A stretch of DNA of 64,000 bases, taken from Chloroflexota bacterium (GTDB lineage: Bacteria; Chloroflexota; UBA6077; JACCZL01). Below the pieces are notes generated by a model, which ran no database searches, was not told the DNA's origin, and saw only the letters and a program-made list of their open reading frames with translations. This document shows, one piece after another, positions 53,571 through 62,832 of this stretch; positions within the stretch are counted from its first letter, which is position 1, and each line of letters opens with the position of its first letter. The translations under genes and the position numbers were made by a program. Where the stretch lies: assembly GCA_020850535.1 (NCBI GenBank), contig JADZEM010000041.1, positions 1 through 64,000 of the forward strand, given 5' to 3'.

Positions 53571-55322
53571 ATGTCCAGCGCCCGGAACTCTGCGTGGATC
53601 ATCGGCAAGCAGCAGGCGGAAGCCGACAACGGCATGGTCGCCTCGCTGCACCCGCTGGCCTCGGCGGCCGGCCTGGAGATCCTCAAGGCCGGTGGCAACG
53701 CCGTGGACGCAGCGGTTGCCACGGCGTTCGCCATCGGCGTGGTCGAGCCGTTCATGAGCGGCGCGGGCGGCGTCGCGGCGATGGTCTTCTACAGCGCCAG
53801 CACCGGGAAGACCGTGGTGGTGGACGGCTCGGGCATTGCGCCGCGCGCCGCCCGGCCGGACAGCTTCGAGCTGGACGACGCCGGCACCCAGGGCGGGCTG
53901 TACGGCTGGCGCGGCACGAAGGGCAACGCCCAGAACCAGGGCTTCCGCGCGCCCATCGTGCCGGGGATGCCGGCCGCCATGCTCTACGCCCACGCGACGT
54001 ATGGCTCCGGCAAGGTCTCGCGGGCACAGGTGCTGGCCCCGGCCATCCGGCTGGCCGACGAGGGCTTTCCGGTCGACGGCTACGTCGCCTCGACCATCGC
54101 CTACCACCAGCGGATGCTCAGGCAGAACGCCGAGGCGTTCCGGACCTTCTTCCATGCGGATGGGACGCCGCTGATGCCCGGCAGCCTCGGCACGAAGCCC
54201 GAGCGGCTGGTCCAGAAGGATCTCGCACGGACGCTCACGCTGCTGGCTGAGGGCGGCGTCGACGCCTACTATCGCGGCGAGATCGCGCGGATGATGGTGG
54301 ACGACTTCCAGGCCAACGGCGGCATGCTCACCCTGGAGGACTTCGCAGACTACGCCGATCATGGCGTCCGCGAGTTCGACCAGCCGCTCGCCGCCACCTA
54401 TCGCGACTACACCCTGCACGGCATCCCGAAGGCCTCCGGCTGCGTAACGGCGTACCAGGCCCTCAACATCCTGGAGCAGTTCGATCTGGCCGCGTGTGGG
54501 GCGGGCACGGCCGGCGCGACGCACCTGATCGCCGAGGCCCTGCGGCGGGCGTTCCTCGACCGGCTGACCCACCTGGCGGATCCCGACCGCCAGACGGTCC
54601 CCTTCGACGGCGTGCTCTCCAAAGGGTACGCGCAGCACCTCGCCAGCACCATCGATCCCGAGCGGGCCACCCCGAACGTCGGTCCGGGCGATCCGTGGGC
54701 GTTCCAGGAGACCCGCCGCCCGGCCCTGGTCGGCGCAGCCGGCGGCGACGGCGGCGACACCTGCACCACCCATCTCACCGCCGTAGACGCCGACCGGAAC
54801 GTCGTCACGCTGACCACAACCCTCGGCGAGCTGTTCGGGTCCGGGGTGATGCCGCGCGGCACCGGCGTGACCCTGAACGGCGGCATGACGTGGTTCAACC
54901 CGGAGCCGGGCACCGTCAACTCGATTGAGCCGGGCAAGCGCATCTTCTGGGCGCCCACCCCGACCATCGTGCTCGACGGCGCGGGGCAGCCGATCCTCGC
55001 GCTGGGCGCGCCGGGCGGGCGGCGCATCATGTCGGCGGTGCTCCAGAGCATCGTCAACGTGCTGGACTTCGGGATGGGCGTGCAGGACGCCGTCACGGCG
55101 CCGCGCATCCACTGTGAGGGCCCGACGACACTGGCCGAGGCCCGCCTGGGCGAGGATGTGCTCGGGCAACTGGCGGGCATGGGCCATCAGCTTGACGTGG
55201 TCGAGGAGAGCGGCCCGACCTTCAGCTTCGCCCGCCCGAACGGCATCGCCATCGACCATGCCAACGGCCGGCTGACGGGCGGCGTGAACCAGTTCACCCC
55301 GTCAACGGCGCTCGGCTACTGA
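53571..55322 (+). CDS. ggt: Gamma-glutamyltransferase family protein
   Basis: A 583-residue Ntn-hydrolase precursor. Self-cleavage before the nucleophile Thr399 (in DTCTTHLTAVDADRN) would give large and small subunits. The substrate-binding regions GGNAVDAAVATAFAIGVVEP, GSGGVAA-like (GAGGVAAMV) and GAPGGRRIMSAVLQ are present. No signal peptide is evident, so it may be cytoplasmic or released otherwise. Such enzymes hydrolyse or transfer gamma-glutamyl groups, including from glutathione; some members are cephalosporin acylases or oxamate amidohydrolases. GGGAGG precedes the ATG at 53571; the longer frame adds low-complexity residues. Confidence 0.92.
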   Translation: MSSARNSAWIIGKQQAEADNGMVASLHPLASAAGLEILKAGGNAVDAAVATAFAIGVVEPFMSGAGGVAAMVFYSASTGKTVVVDGSGIAPRAARPDSFELDDAGTQGGLYGWRGTKGNAQNQGFRAPIVPGMPAAMLYAHATYGSGKVSRAQVLAPAIRLADEGFPVDGYVASTIAYHQRMLRQNAEAFRTFFHADGTPLMPGSLGTKPERLVQKDLARTLTLLAEGGVDAYYRGEIARMMVDDFQANGGMLTLEDFADYADHGVREFDQPLAATYRDYTLHGIPKASGCVTAYQALNILEQFDLAACGAGTAGATHLIAEALRRAFLDRLTHLADPDRQTVPFDGVLSKGYAQHLASTIDPERATPNVGPGDPWAFQETRRPALVGAAGGDGGDTCTTHLTAVDADRNVVTLTTTLGELFGSGVMPRGTGVTLNGGMTWFNPEPGTVNSIEPGKRIFWAPTPTIVLDGAGQPILALGAPGGRRIMSAVLQSIVNVLDFGMGVQDAVTAPRIHCEGPTTLAEARLGEDVLGQLAGMGHQLDVVEESGPTFSFARPNGIAIDHANGRLTGGVNQFTPSTALGY

Positions 55323-55325
55323 CCC

Positions 55326-55348
55326 GGGGCCGTCACCCTGACGGCCCC
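55326..55348 (+). terminator. Hairpin after the gamma-glutamyltransferase gene
   Basis: GGGGCCGTCA (55326-55335) pairs perfectly with TGACGGCCCC (55339-55348) around a three-base loop, beginning four bases after the stop codon. It is a good intrinsic-terminator candidate although the following bases are not U-rich. Confidence 0.75.
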
Positions 55349-55359
55349 AGAAGTACGGT

Positions 55360-55385
55360 GTCGCGGCCACGCGCGTGGCCGCGAC
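55360..55385. repeat. 26-bp perfect palindrome
   Basis: Every position of 55360-55385 matches its reverse complement (centre CCACGCGCGTGG). It lies 11 bp after the terminator hairpin. It may be a second terminator stem or a protein-binding site. Confidence 0.8.
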
Positions 55386-55583
55386 CCTGAGTCCACGGCC
55401 ACCGGCCACGCCAGACTTGCGCCGATATGGTGCAGCCCACCTGGGCTACTTGCCATAACTTCGTCACCGCCGGTGACCATCACACGTTTTCCATGCTGGC
55501 AGCGGCGTCTCGTCCGCATCACGGCGGGCGCACCGATCTCCCCTCATACCCTCCCCGCTCTGGCTGTCAGAAAGGTCACCGAC

Positions 55584-57194
55584 GTGTCACCCCTCGGTCT
55601 TCGGCGCAGTCCGCTCGCCCAGACGGCTGCCCGCCTCCTGCTGCTTGTGGTCGTCGTCGGGCTGGTCTTCGCGCCGCTCTCCACGCCAGCCGCCCAGGCG
55701 ACCCCGGCCGCTGCGATCACCCGTGACTCGCGGTTTGGCCTCAACGAGGCGTGGCGCGCCGCCGAAGCTGCCGACCGTGCCGGTGCTGGCTGGTCCCGCA
55801 TCCTGTTCTGGTGGAGCGAGATGCAGAAGGACGGCCCTGGCGGCCTGAACCTGTTCGCGACGGACCAGGATGCCTACATCAACAACGAGGCGGATCGCGG
55901 CCGGCTGCTGGTCGGCGCGGTCCTGAACACGCCGCCGTGGGCCAGCGCAGACGGCTCGCGCAATGGCGTCCCGAACGGTCTCTACCTGCCCTACGATCAC
56001 CCGGACAACACCTGGGGCCAGTTCATGCGCCTGATGGCGCAGCACTACAAGGGACGTATCGACACCTGGATCATCTGGAACGAGGTCGATATCTCCCACG
56101 GGCAGTGGGCGACCTGGAACGGCTCGCTGGAGGAGTACGTCCAACTGCAGAAGGTAGCGTACAAGGCGATCAAGGCCGGCAACCCCAATGCGACGGTCCT
56201 GCCGTTCGGCGCAGCCTGGTGGTACGACTACGGCGCGACGATCAGCCGGATGCTCGACCTGCTGAAGGCCGATCCCGAGGCGGCAGCGAACAACTACTAC
56301 TTTGACGCGGCCAACCTGCACCTCTACAGCCGGGCAGCAGACATCCCCCGCATCGTTGGCTGGTACCGGGCGGAGATGGCGGCGCGCGGTATGATGAGCA
56401 AGCCGATCTGGATCGGCGAGACGAACGCCATCCCCTACGATGACGCGATCTGGCGCGCGCCGAAGGCCAACTTCCGCGCCTCGATGGACGAGCAGGCCAG
56501 CTACATCATTCAGGCGTTCGCGACGTATGTCGGGCTGGGCGTCGAGCGGATCGGCGTGAACCGCACGATCGACGGCACCGACTTCGAGGCTGGCGGCGAG
56601 CCGTTCGGCCTGCTGCGCAATGACGGCTCGACGCGGCCGGCGTTCACGTCCTATCAGGTGGCGACCCGCTACTTCGCGGGCGTCCACAACGCCTCCCTGA
56701 CCCAGGATGCTGCCAGCGGCGTGACGCGGGTGGTGATGCAGCGCGCGGGCGAGCGGGTGACGGTGCTCTGGACGATGTCGCCGGGCGGCTCCACGGCCAC
56801 GATTGACGCGCAGGGCGGACAGGCCCTCAAGGTCAGCAAGTGGGGCGACGCCGAGCCGATCTCGGCAGCGGGCGGCAAGTACACCATCGGCCTCGCGCCG
56901 GCCACCGCCAACTCGAACGAGCATGACCGCGCCGACTACGTGGTGGGCGGCGATCCGGTCATCCTGGTGGAGCGGACAGACGGCAACGTGATGGCCGCGT
57001 ACCGCTCGCTGGACGATATCCCGGTGCCCGGCCCGCAGGTGGTCGAGGCGGCAGCGGCGTCCGACGCCCCGATCATGAACCAGCCGCAGCCGGTGGCGAA
57101 CCCACCGCAGCAGTCTGGCAGCAAGAAGGCGACGGCAACCCCGACGCCCACCCCGAAGAAGGCCACACCGACCCCGACGCCAAAGAAGCGGTAA
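55584..57194 (+). CDS. Secreted clan GH-A glycosidase (GH39/GH5-like)
   Basis: The product has about 536 residues. A signal peptide (LLLLVVVVGLVFAPLSTPAAQA, residues 17-38) indicates export. The TIM barrel shows FGLNEAWRAAEAADRAGAGWSR-type entry, the acid/base Glu167 in IIWNEVD, and the probable nucleophile Glu279 in IWIGETN, the clan GH-A arrangement. A C-terminal beta-sandwich (VTVLWTMSPGGSTATI) follows, and the tail is a Thr/Pro/Lys repeat (PTPTPKK). The substrate is unknown. The GTG at 55584 follows AAAGG and gives a sensible signal peptide; an ATG at 55473 would prefix 37 unlike residues. A 7-bp tandem array starts three bases after its stop. Confidence 0.85.
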   Translation: MSPLGLRRSPLAQTAARLLLLVVVVGLVFAPLSTPAAQATPAAAITRDSRFGLNEAWRAAEAADRAGAGWSRILFWWSEMQKDGPGGLNLFATDQDAYINNEADRGRLLVGAVLNTPPWASADGSRNGVPNGLYLPYDHPDNTWGQFMRLMAQHYKGRIDTWIIWNEVDISHGQWATWNGSLEEYVQLQKVAYKAIKAGNPNATVLPFGAAWWYDYGATISRMLDLLKADPEAAANNYYFDAANLHLYSRAADIPRIVGWYRAEMAARGMMSKPIWIGETNAIPYDDAIWRAPKANFRASMDEQASYIIQAFATYVGLGVERIGVNRTIDGTDFEAGGEPFGLLRNDGSTRPAFTSYQVATRYFAGVHNASLTQDAASGVTRVVMQRAGERVTVLWTMSPGGSTATIDAQGGQALKVSKWGDAEPISAAGGKYTIGLAPATANSNEHDRADYVVGGDPVILVERTDGNVMAAYRSLDDIPVPGPQVVEAAAASDAPIMNQPQPVANPPQQSGSKKATATPTPTPKKATPTPTPKKR

Positions 57195-57197
57195 CGC

Positions 57198-57272
57198 GTG
57201 GATCGTGGATCGTGGATCGTGGATCGTGGATCGTGGATCGTGGATCGTGGATCGTGGATCGTGGATCGTGGA
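57198..57272. repeat. 7-bp tandem repeat (GTGGATC), about 10.7 copies
   Basis: The unit GTGGATC is repeated without mismatch directly after the glycosidase stop codon. Such an array is prone to slippage and could be length-variable. Confidence 0.95.
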
Positions 57273-57324
57273 AGCGTGCTGCCTGATATGCGCAGTACGC
57301 TCATAGCAAACACGCAACTCCCCA

Positions 57325-57517
57325 TGTCATCCTGAGCGCAGCGAAGGACCTCACCCGCTGACGCGAGCGTTGACGGTCAGCGGGCGACGGGAGTATTGAC
57401 GCTCGGAGGGTGGCACGAGCGTTGACGGTCAGCGGGCGACGGGAGTATTGACGCTCGGAGGGTGGCACGAGCGTTGACGGTCAGCGGGTGAGGTCCTTCG
57501 CTGCGCTCAGGATGACA
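57325..57517. repeat. Family B hairpin element, copy 4, with internal 52-bp duplication
   Basis: The termini are a perfect inverted repeat of about 38 bp (TGTCATCCTGAGCGCAGCGA... and its complement ending 57517). Between them a 52-bp unit beginning CGAGCGTTGACGGTCAGCGG occurs at 57364 and 57416, with a partial third from 57468. Copies 2 and 3 lack this expansion. Confidence 0.9.
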
Positions 57518-57620
57518 ATTGCGACTTGCATGATTTCACAATCACTGAGAACCCGAAACCCATCGGGCCTCGCCTGCGCTAGACTCTCCCTCGTCGCTCC
57601 GGGCGACAGGGAGGGCAGGT

Positions 57621-58511
57621 ATGGCGGTCAAGCTCGGCACCGCCCCGGACTCGTGGGGCGTCTGGCACCCGCAGGACGATCTTCAGACGCCCTGGCAGCG
57701 GTTCCTGGACGAGGTTGTTGAGGCGGGCTACACGCGCATCGAGCTGGGGCCATACGGCTACCTGCCGACGGACCCGGCGGTCCTCCGTCGGGAGCTGGAG
57801 TCGCGCGGACTCTCGCTCTCGGGCGGGACGTTCGGCGGCCCGATCCATCACGCAGACGCGCTGCCTGATCTTGAAGAGCAGGTGCGCCGGGTGGGCGACC
57901 TGATCGGCGAGCTGGGAGGCGCCTACCTCGTCCTGCTGCCAGCCGCCTACCGCGATGAGACTGGCCCGGACCGCGAGCCGCGTGAGCTTGACGCATCCGG
58001 CTGGCAGCGCCTCGTGGAGCATTCCAACCGGCTCGGTCTGCTGGCCCAGGAGCGCTCGGGCGGCCAGCAGACCGTGGTCTTCCATCCGCACGCCGATTCG
58101 CACGTCGAGACGGCGGCGCAGGTTGAGCGGTACCTGGACGAGACAGACCCTTCGCTGGTGGGCCTCTGCCTGGACACCGGCCACTACGCCTACCGCGACG
58201 GCGACTCCGTCGATCTGATGCGGCGGCGCCCAGAGCGCATCCCGTACCTCCATATCAAGACGGTGCACGGCGCACGCCTGCGCGACGCCCACGCCCAGGA
58301 TCTCAGCTTTCCGCAGGCGGTGGCTGCCAGCGTCTTCTGCGAGCCGGCGGATGGCGTCATCGACTTTCCGGCGCTCCAACTCCTGCTGACAGCACAGGGC
58401 TTCGATGGGTACGCCATTGTCGAGCACGATCTCTACCCCTGTGCGTTCGATGTGCCACTCCCGATTGCGCGACGGACATGCGCATATCTCGGAGGCATTG
58501 GCATGGGATAG
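57621..58511 (+). CDS. Sugar phosphate isomerase/epimerase, IolE-like TIM barrel
   Basis: A 296-residue AP-endonuclease-2-fold protein. The start LGTAPDSWGVW is typical of inosose dehydratase (IolE). Likely metal ligands lie in the Glu of YTRIELGPYG, the His of VVFHPHADSH, the Asp/His of LCLDTGHYAY and the Glu of YAIVEHDLYP. IolE dehydrates 2-keto-myo-inositol, but no other iol genes are present, so a related sugar or keto-inositol reaction is all that can be said. It follows the repeat region and precedes a sensor kinase. Confidence 0.87.
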   Translation: MAVKLGTAPDSWGVWHPQDDLQTPWQRFLDEVVEAGYTRIELGPYGYLPTDPAVLRRELESRGLSLSGGTFGGPIHHADALPDLEEQVRRVGDLIGELGGAYLVLLPAAYRDETGPDREPRELDASGWQRLVEHSNRLGLLAQERSGGQQTVVFHPHADSHVETAAQVERYLDETDPSLVGLCLDTGHYAYRDGDSVDLMRRRPERIPYLHIKTVHGARLRDAHAQDLSFPQAVAASVFCEPADGVIDFPALQLLLTAQGFDGYAIVEHDLYPCAFDVPLPIARRTCAYLGGIGMG

Positions 58512-58705
58512 CCGCGCGGATGCGCGCGACATGCGGCGCGGTCTTGAGCGTGCGCCCGGGCCTTGACAGCGTGTCTGATGCGCGCAATAGTGTCCACAAG
58601 GCTCGCCCCAGCCTGTCCGTCTGTGCAGCATGGCGCAGGGTGTTCCGGTTGCATGTGTGCCGGCGGACAGTCGCGGAATCTCGCGCGGATGGTGAGACAC
58701 GTGCC

Positions 58706-60280
58706 ATGAGCGAGGCGGTACCGGCGGCGCGCGAGTCAGTCATCTATCGACAGCAGGCCGAGGCCCTCGAAGCACGCATGCGCGGCCTCCTCGACGCTGC
58801 GCCCGATGCGATGGTCGGCGTCAACCAGGATGGCTACATCGTGCTGGCGAACCTGCAGACGTTCCGGATGTTCGGGTACGCCCGAGAGGAGCTGCTGGGG
58901 CAGCCCGTCGAGTTCCTGGTACCCGAGCGGTTCCGGGCCGCGCATCAGGGGCACCGGCAGGGCTACTTCGCCGATCCGCGCACCCGCCCGATGGGGGCGA
59001 GCCTGGAGCTGTTCGGCCTCCACAAGAGCGGCCGTGAGCTGCCGATCGAGATCAGCCTCAACCCGGTTGAGACGGAGTTCGGGCCGCTCACCATGAGCGC
59101 CATCCGCGATATCAGCGACCGCAAGAGCGCGGAGGCGCGCTTCCGCACCCTGCTCGAATCCGCGCCCGACGCCATCGTCATCACAGACAGCAGCGGCACG
59201 ATACGGCTGGTGAACGCGCAGACGGAAGCCCTGTTCGGCTACCCGCGTGAGCGGCTGCTGGGTCAGAGCGTCGAGCTGCTGGTGCCGGAGCGCTACCGTC
59301 ACGCGCACGTTCGTGAGCGCGACGCCTACGCTGACGCGCCGCGCACCCGCCCCATGGGCGCCGGTCTGGATCTGATCGGGCTGCGATCTGACGGCGCCGA
59401 ATTCCCGGTCGAGATCAGCCTGAGCCCGATGGAGACGGCGGACGGCCTCATCGTCATGAGTACCATCCGCGACGTCACCGAGCAGCGAGCGGCTGCCGAG
59501 CGTGCCCACCTGCTGGTGCAGGAGCGCATCGCGCGGACCCAGGCCGAAGAGGCGGTTCGCGCCCGCAACGAGTTTCTCTCCGTGGCCGCCCACGAGCTGA
59601 AGACGCCCATCACCAGCCTGCGCGTCTTCGCCGAGCTGCTGCTGCGCCAACTGGATCAGCACGGCAGCGTCGAGCCGCAACGCTTGCGGATGGCCCTGGC
59701 GACCATCGATCAGCAATCCCACCGGATCTCGCGGCTCATCGATCAACTCCTCGACCTCTCGCGGATCGAGGGCGGGCGGCTGACCGTTGCGCTGGAGCCC
59801 GCGGACCTCGTGGTGGTGGTGCGGATGGTGGCAGACGCCATCCAGGTGCGGACCAGCCGCCACATCATCTCACTGGACAGCCCAGACACCGTGCTGGCGC
59901 AGATCGATACCCTCCGCATCGAGCAGGTGCTGACGAACCTGCTCGACAACGCCATCAAATACAGCCCGGAGGGCGGAGACATTCAGGTGACGATTCGCCA
60001 GCCAGACGCGGACTGCACCGTCACCCAGATCTCGATTCGCGATCGTGGCATCGGGATCCCAGCAGAGAGCCGCGCCCACATCTTCGACCGCTTCTACCAG
60101 GCCCGCGAGCACAATTCCACCTCGGGCATGGGCCTGGGCCTCTACATCAGCCGGCAGATCGTCGAGCTGCACGGCGGCGAGATCGCCGTCGAGTCACCCC
60201 CGGATGGTGGAAGCTGTTTCACCGTCACGCTCCCCACCCAGGCGGGCCGCGCGAGTGCGTCGGCCGGGACGGTACAGTAG
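58706..60280 (+). CDS. Soluble PAS-PAS histidine kinase
   Basis: A 524-residue cytoplasmic kinase. Two similar PAS domains lie at about 20-145 (GLLDAAPDAMVGVNQDGYIV) and 150-270 (TLLESAPDAIVITDSSGTIR). Each carries the P-E-R-[FY]-R and R-P-M-G-A repeats, so one arose by duplication. HisKA has the phosphoacceptor His296 in VAAHELKTPI, and the HATPase shows NLLDNAIKYSPEG, DRGIGIP and GMGLGLYIS. No membrane segment is visible. The start ATG at 58706 is not strongly marked by a ribosome-binding site. A receiver gene starts five bases after its stop, forming a kinase-regulator pair. Confidence 0.92.
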   Translation: MSEAVPAARESVIYRQQAEALEARMRGLLDAAPDAMVGVNQDGYIVLANLQTFRMFGYAREELLGQPVEFLVPERFRAAHQGHRQGYFADPRTRPMGASLELFGLHKSGRELPIEISLNPVETEFGPLTMSAIRDISDRKSAEARFRTLLESAPDAIVITDSSGTIRLVNAQTEALFGYPRERLLGQSVELLVPERYRHAHVRERDAYADAPRTRPMGAGLDLIGLRSDGAEFPVEISLSPMETADGLIVMSTIRDVTEQRAAAERAHLLVQERIARTQAEEAVRARNEFLSVAAHELKTPITSLRVFAELLLRQLDQHGSVEPQRLRMALATIDQQSHRISRLIDQLLDLSRIEGGRLTVALEPADLVVVVRMVADAIQVRTSRHIISLDSPDTVLAQIDTLRIEQVLTNLLDNAIKYSPEGGDIQVTIRQPDADCTVTQISIRDRGIGIPAESRAHIFDRFYQAREHNSTSGMGLGLYISRQIVELHGGEIAVESPPDGGSCFTVTLPTQAGRASASAGTVQ

Positions 60281-60284
60281 GCCT

Positions 60285-60725
60285 ATGCGAAGCCCATCAC
60301 CCGGCAGTCTGGCGCTTGCCCAGCACCGCCAACAGGCCGGCCATCCGGCGCCGCCGACGATCCTGGTGGTGGATGACGACGAGGCGATACGGACCGTCGT
60401 CAGCATGGTGCTGGCCGACGAAGGGTACCGGGTCGTGATGGCGGAGCATGGCCGGGCGGCCCTGGAGCGGCTGGCCTCAGAGCAGCCCGACCTGATCCTG
60501 CTGGACATGCGGATGCCGATCATGGACGGCTGGGAGCTGGCGCGGGCCTACCGCAGCAGCCCGGGGCCGCACGCCTCCATCGTAGTGCTCTCAGCGGCGC
60601 AAGATGCAGCGGCGCGCGCCGCGCAGATCGACGCCGACGGCTATCTCGCCAAGCCGTTCGACCTGGACGAGCTGCTCCGGACCGTGAGCCAGTTCCTGCC
60701 GCCGCCGCCAGGGGCGTCAGCGTGA
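60285..60725 (+). CDS. Single-domain response regulator
   Basis: The 146-residue protein is a CheY-like receiver with a 20-residue N-terminal extension. It has the acidic pocket LVVDDDEAI, the phospho-acceptor Asp74 in LLDMRMP, Ser/Thr at VVLSA and Lys in YLAKPFDLDEL. There is no output domain, so it probably relays phosphate between the PAS-PAS kinase upstream and the hybrid kinase downstream, whose GTG start overlaps its stop. Confidence 0.93.
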   Translation: MRSPSPGSLALAQHRQQAGHPAPPTILVVDDDEAIRTVVSMVLADEGYRVVMAEHGRAALERLASEQPDLILLDMRMPIMDGWELARAYRSSPGPHASIVVLSAAQDAAARAAQIDADGYLAKPFDLDELLRTVSQFLPPPPGASA

Positions 60726-62725
60726 GCACGGCCACCCCCCATCCCATGAGCGTGCTCATCGTGGACGACGACCGCGCGATTGGCCTCGCGTTGCAGCTTG
60801 CCCTGGAAGACCTGGGGTACGCATGTCGCGTGGCTGAGGACGGACTGACGGCGCTGCGCCTTTTCGAGGAGCACGGGGCGGATGTCATCGTCAGCGACTG
60901 GCGCATGCCCGGCATGGAGGGTCCAGAGCTGTGCCAGCGCGTGCGCGCGCTGACCACCGCCGACCATCCCACGCCGTACGTGTACGTCATCCTGATGACG
61001 GTCCTCAACGAGCCGCGACACGTGCTGGCCGGCATGCACTCTGGAGCAGACGACTTCCTGAACAAGCCGTTCACCGTGGACGCACTCCAGGCACGGATGA
61101 TCGCGGCGGAGCGGGTGACGCGGCTGCATCGGACGCTGGTGGAGCGGCAGGCGGAGCAGGCGCGGCTGGCCGAGGAGCGGCGGCAACTGGCCGAGCAGTT
61201 GGGCCGCGAGCGCGGCCAGCTCCAGGCCGTCATCGCCCAGCTGCCGGTCGGCGTGCTGATCGCGGGTGCGCCGTCCGGCGAGGTGCTGCTCGTCAACGAC
61301 CACGTCTTGCAGATGTGGCGCTCCGAGACGGCCGACCATTTGTTACACCGCCCCGTCACGTACCCGTGGCGCGGGTTTCACGCCGACGGCCGGGAGTACC
61401 GCCCGGACGAGTGGCCGCTGTGGCGTGCCCTGACGACCGGCGAGGCGGTGCCCGGCGAGGAGATCGATGTCGCCTGGCAGGACGGCACGCTCGGCGCGGT
61501 CCGGATCAGCGTCGCGCCGATCCGTGAAGACGCTGCCGTGCTGGCCGTGGTGTGCGTGTTGCAGGACATCAGCGAGGAGCGCCGTCGCCAGCGGGGGGCC
61601 GCGCAGACCGACAAGCTGCGGGCGCTCGGGCAGATGGCCGGCGGCGTCGCCCACGATCTGAACCAGTCGCTCGCGCTGGTGACCGGCTACGCCGAGATGG
61701 TGCGCGAGGCGCTCCAACACTCGCCCCGGCAGGACACGGTGGAGGTCCGCGAGATGCTGCGGATCATCACGCAGGCGGCCTACGACGGCGGCGAGACGGT
61801 CAAGCGGCTGCTCACCTTCAGCCGGGCGCCTGTCGAGACGGCCCCCGAGCCGATTGACCTGCCACTGCTGCTGGACGACGTGGCGAAGCTGACCGCGCCG
61901 CGCTGGCGGCACGATGCCCAGGCCGAAGGGCGGCCGATCGCGCTGCACGTCCGGGCCGATCCTGGAGCGGTGATCGACGGCTGGTCGTCCACGCTGCGCG
62001 AGGCGCTCACAAACCTGATCTTCAACGCCGTGGATGCGCTGCCCGCGGGCGGCGAGATCGTGCTGGAGGCGCGTATCGTGGGGACGCGCGTCCGTGTGGA
62101 CGTGCGCGACAGCGGCATCGGCATCCCGCCCGAGATCCAGGAGCGGATCTTCGAGCCGTTCTTCACGACCAAGGGCGAGCAGGGGACGGGACTCGGGCTG
62201 GCGATGGTCTTCGGGATCGTCGAGCGGCACCGGGGGCAGGTGACGGTCGAGTCTGCGCCGGGGCAGGGCGCCACTATCCGCATGGAGTTTCCGTTGCGCG
62301 CCCCTCAGGCGGCCCCGCTGCCCACCAGCACGGCGAGCGGGCCGTCCGGCCGTCGCATCCTGCTGGTGGACGATCATCCGGGGATTCGCCTGATGGTCAG
62401 CCGGATGCTCTCCGAGCTTGGGCACCAGGCCGAGCCGGTGGAGTCGGCAGAGGCGGCGCTCGAGCGGCTCGCGCGGGAGCCGTTCGACATCCTGCTGACG
62501 GATGTCGGGCTTGGCGCCGGCATGAACGGCTGGCAGCTGGCGACCGAGGCGCGCGCACGCTGGCCGGAGCTGGCCATCGTGCTGGCGACCGGCTGGGCCG
62601 CCGGGATCGACGCCGAGGCCGCACGCGCCATCGGGATCAACGAGATCCTGGCCAAACCGTACCGCTCGGCGGACCTGGCCCGCGCGGTCGATGCGCTCTC
62701 GGGCCGCTCCGCGCCCGACGCCTGA
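60722..62725 (+). CDS. Hybrid histidine kinase, receiver-PAS-HisKA-HATPase-receiver
   Basis: A 667-residue soluble hybrid. The N-terminal receiver has VLIVDDDRAI, Asp59 in VSDWRMPG and Lys in FLNKPF. A coiled stretch (LVERQAEQARLAEERRQLAEQL) leads to a degenerate PAS domain (about 165-295). The phosphoacceptor is His311 in GGVAHDLNQSLAL; HATPase motifs are NLIFNAVDALP, DSGIGIP and GTGLGLAMV. The C-terminal receiver has Asp594 in LTDVGLG and ends AKPYRSADLARAV. The kinase core and last receiver closely resemble the membrane kinase at 31885. The GTG start overlaps the regulator stop (GTGA), so the three genes form an operon-like phosphorelay. Confidence 0.93.
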   Translation: MSTATPHPMSVLIVDDDRAIGLALQLALEDLGYACRVAEDGLTALRLFEEHGADVIVSDWRMPGMEGPELCQRVRALTTADHPTPYVYVILMTVLNEPRHVLAGMHSGADDFLNKPFTVDALQARMIAAERVTRLHRTLVERQAEQARLAEERRQLAEQLGRERGQLQAVIAQLPVGVLIAGAPSGEVLLVNDHVLQMWRSETADHLLHRPVTYPWRGFHADGREYRPDEWPLWRALTTGEAVPGEEIDVAWQDGTLGAVRISVAPIREDAAVLAVVCVLQDISEERRRQRGAAQTDKLRALGQMAGGVAHDLNQSLALVTGYAEMVREALQHSPRQDTVEVREMLRIITQAAYDGGETVKRLLTFSRAPVETAPEPIDLPLLLDDVAKLTAPRWRHDAQAEGRPIALHVRADPGAVIDGWSSTLREALTNLIFNAVDALPAGGEIVLEARIVGTRVRVDVRDSGIGIPPEIQERIFEPFFTTKGEQGTGLGLAMVFGIVERHRGQVTVESAPGQGATIRMEFPLRAPQAAPLPTSTASGPSGRRILLVDDHPGIRLMVSRMLSELGHQAEPVESAEAALERLAREPFDILLTDVGLGAGMNGWQLATEARARWPELAIVLATGWAAGIDAEAARAIGINEILAKPYRSADLARAVDALSGRSAPDA

Positions 62726-62793
62726 CTGTGGCGGACGCCTGACGGCCGGCGGCGGCGCGCTCGTCGGGCCGGGCTGGCCGGCTGAGGGCACGG

Positions 62794-62817
62794 CGAGGAT
62801 GGGGGCGAGGATGGGGG
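62794..62817. repeat. 12-bp tandem repeat, two copies, between convergent gene ends
   Basis: CGAGGATGGGGG at 62794 and 62806, with a partial third, lies between the 3' ends of the hybrid kinase and the TerC-like gene. Confidence 0.85.
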
Positions 62818-62832
62818 CGAGCGCGGTGGACG

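Larger units (their letters stand above)
57195..57620. other. Intergenic region filled by repeats
   Basis: The 426 bp hold the 7-bp array (57198-57272) and family B copy 4 (57325-57517). The final 100 bp before the IolE-like gene contain AGGGAGGGCAGG as a ribosome-binding site and a possible -10 TAGACT near 57582. No gene is supported. Confidence 0.75.

Noticed and set aside
57198-57272. Possible CRISPR or origin iterons
   Set aside because: Units are 7 bp with no spacers and sit directly after a stop codon; there are no cas genes, dnaA boxes or replication genes nearby.
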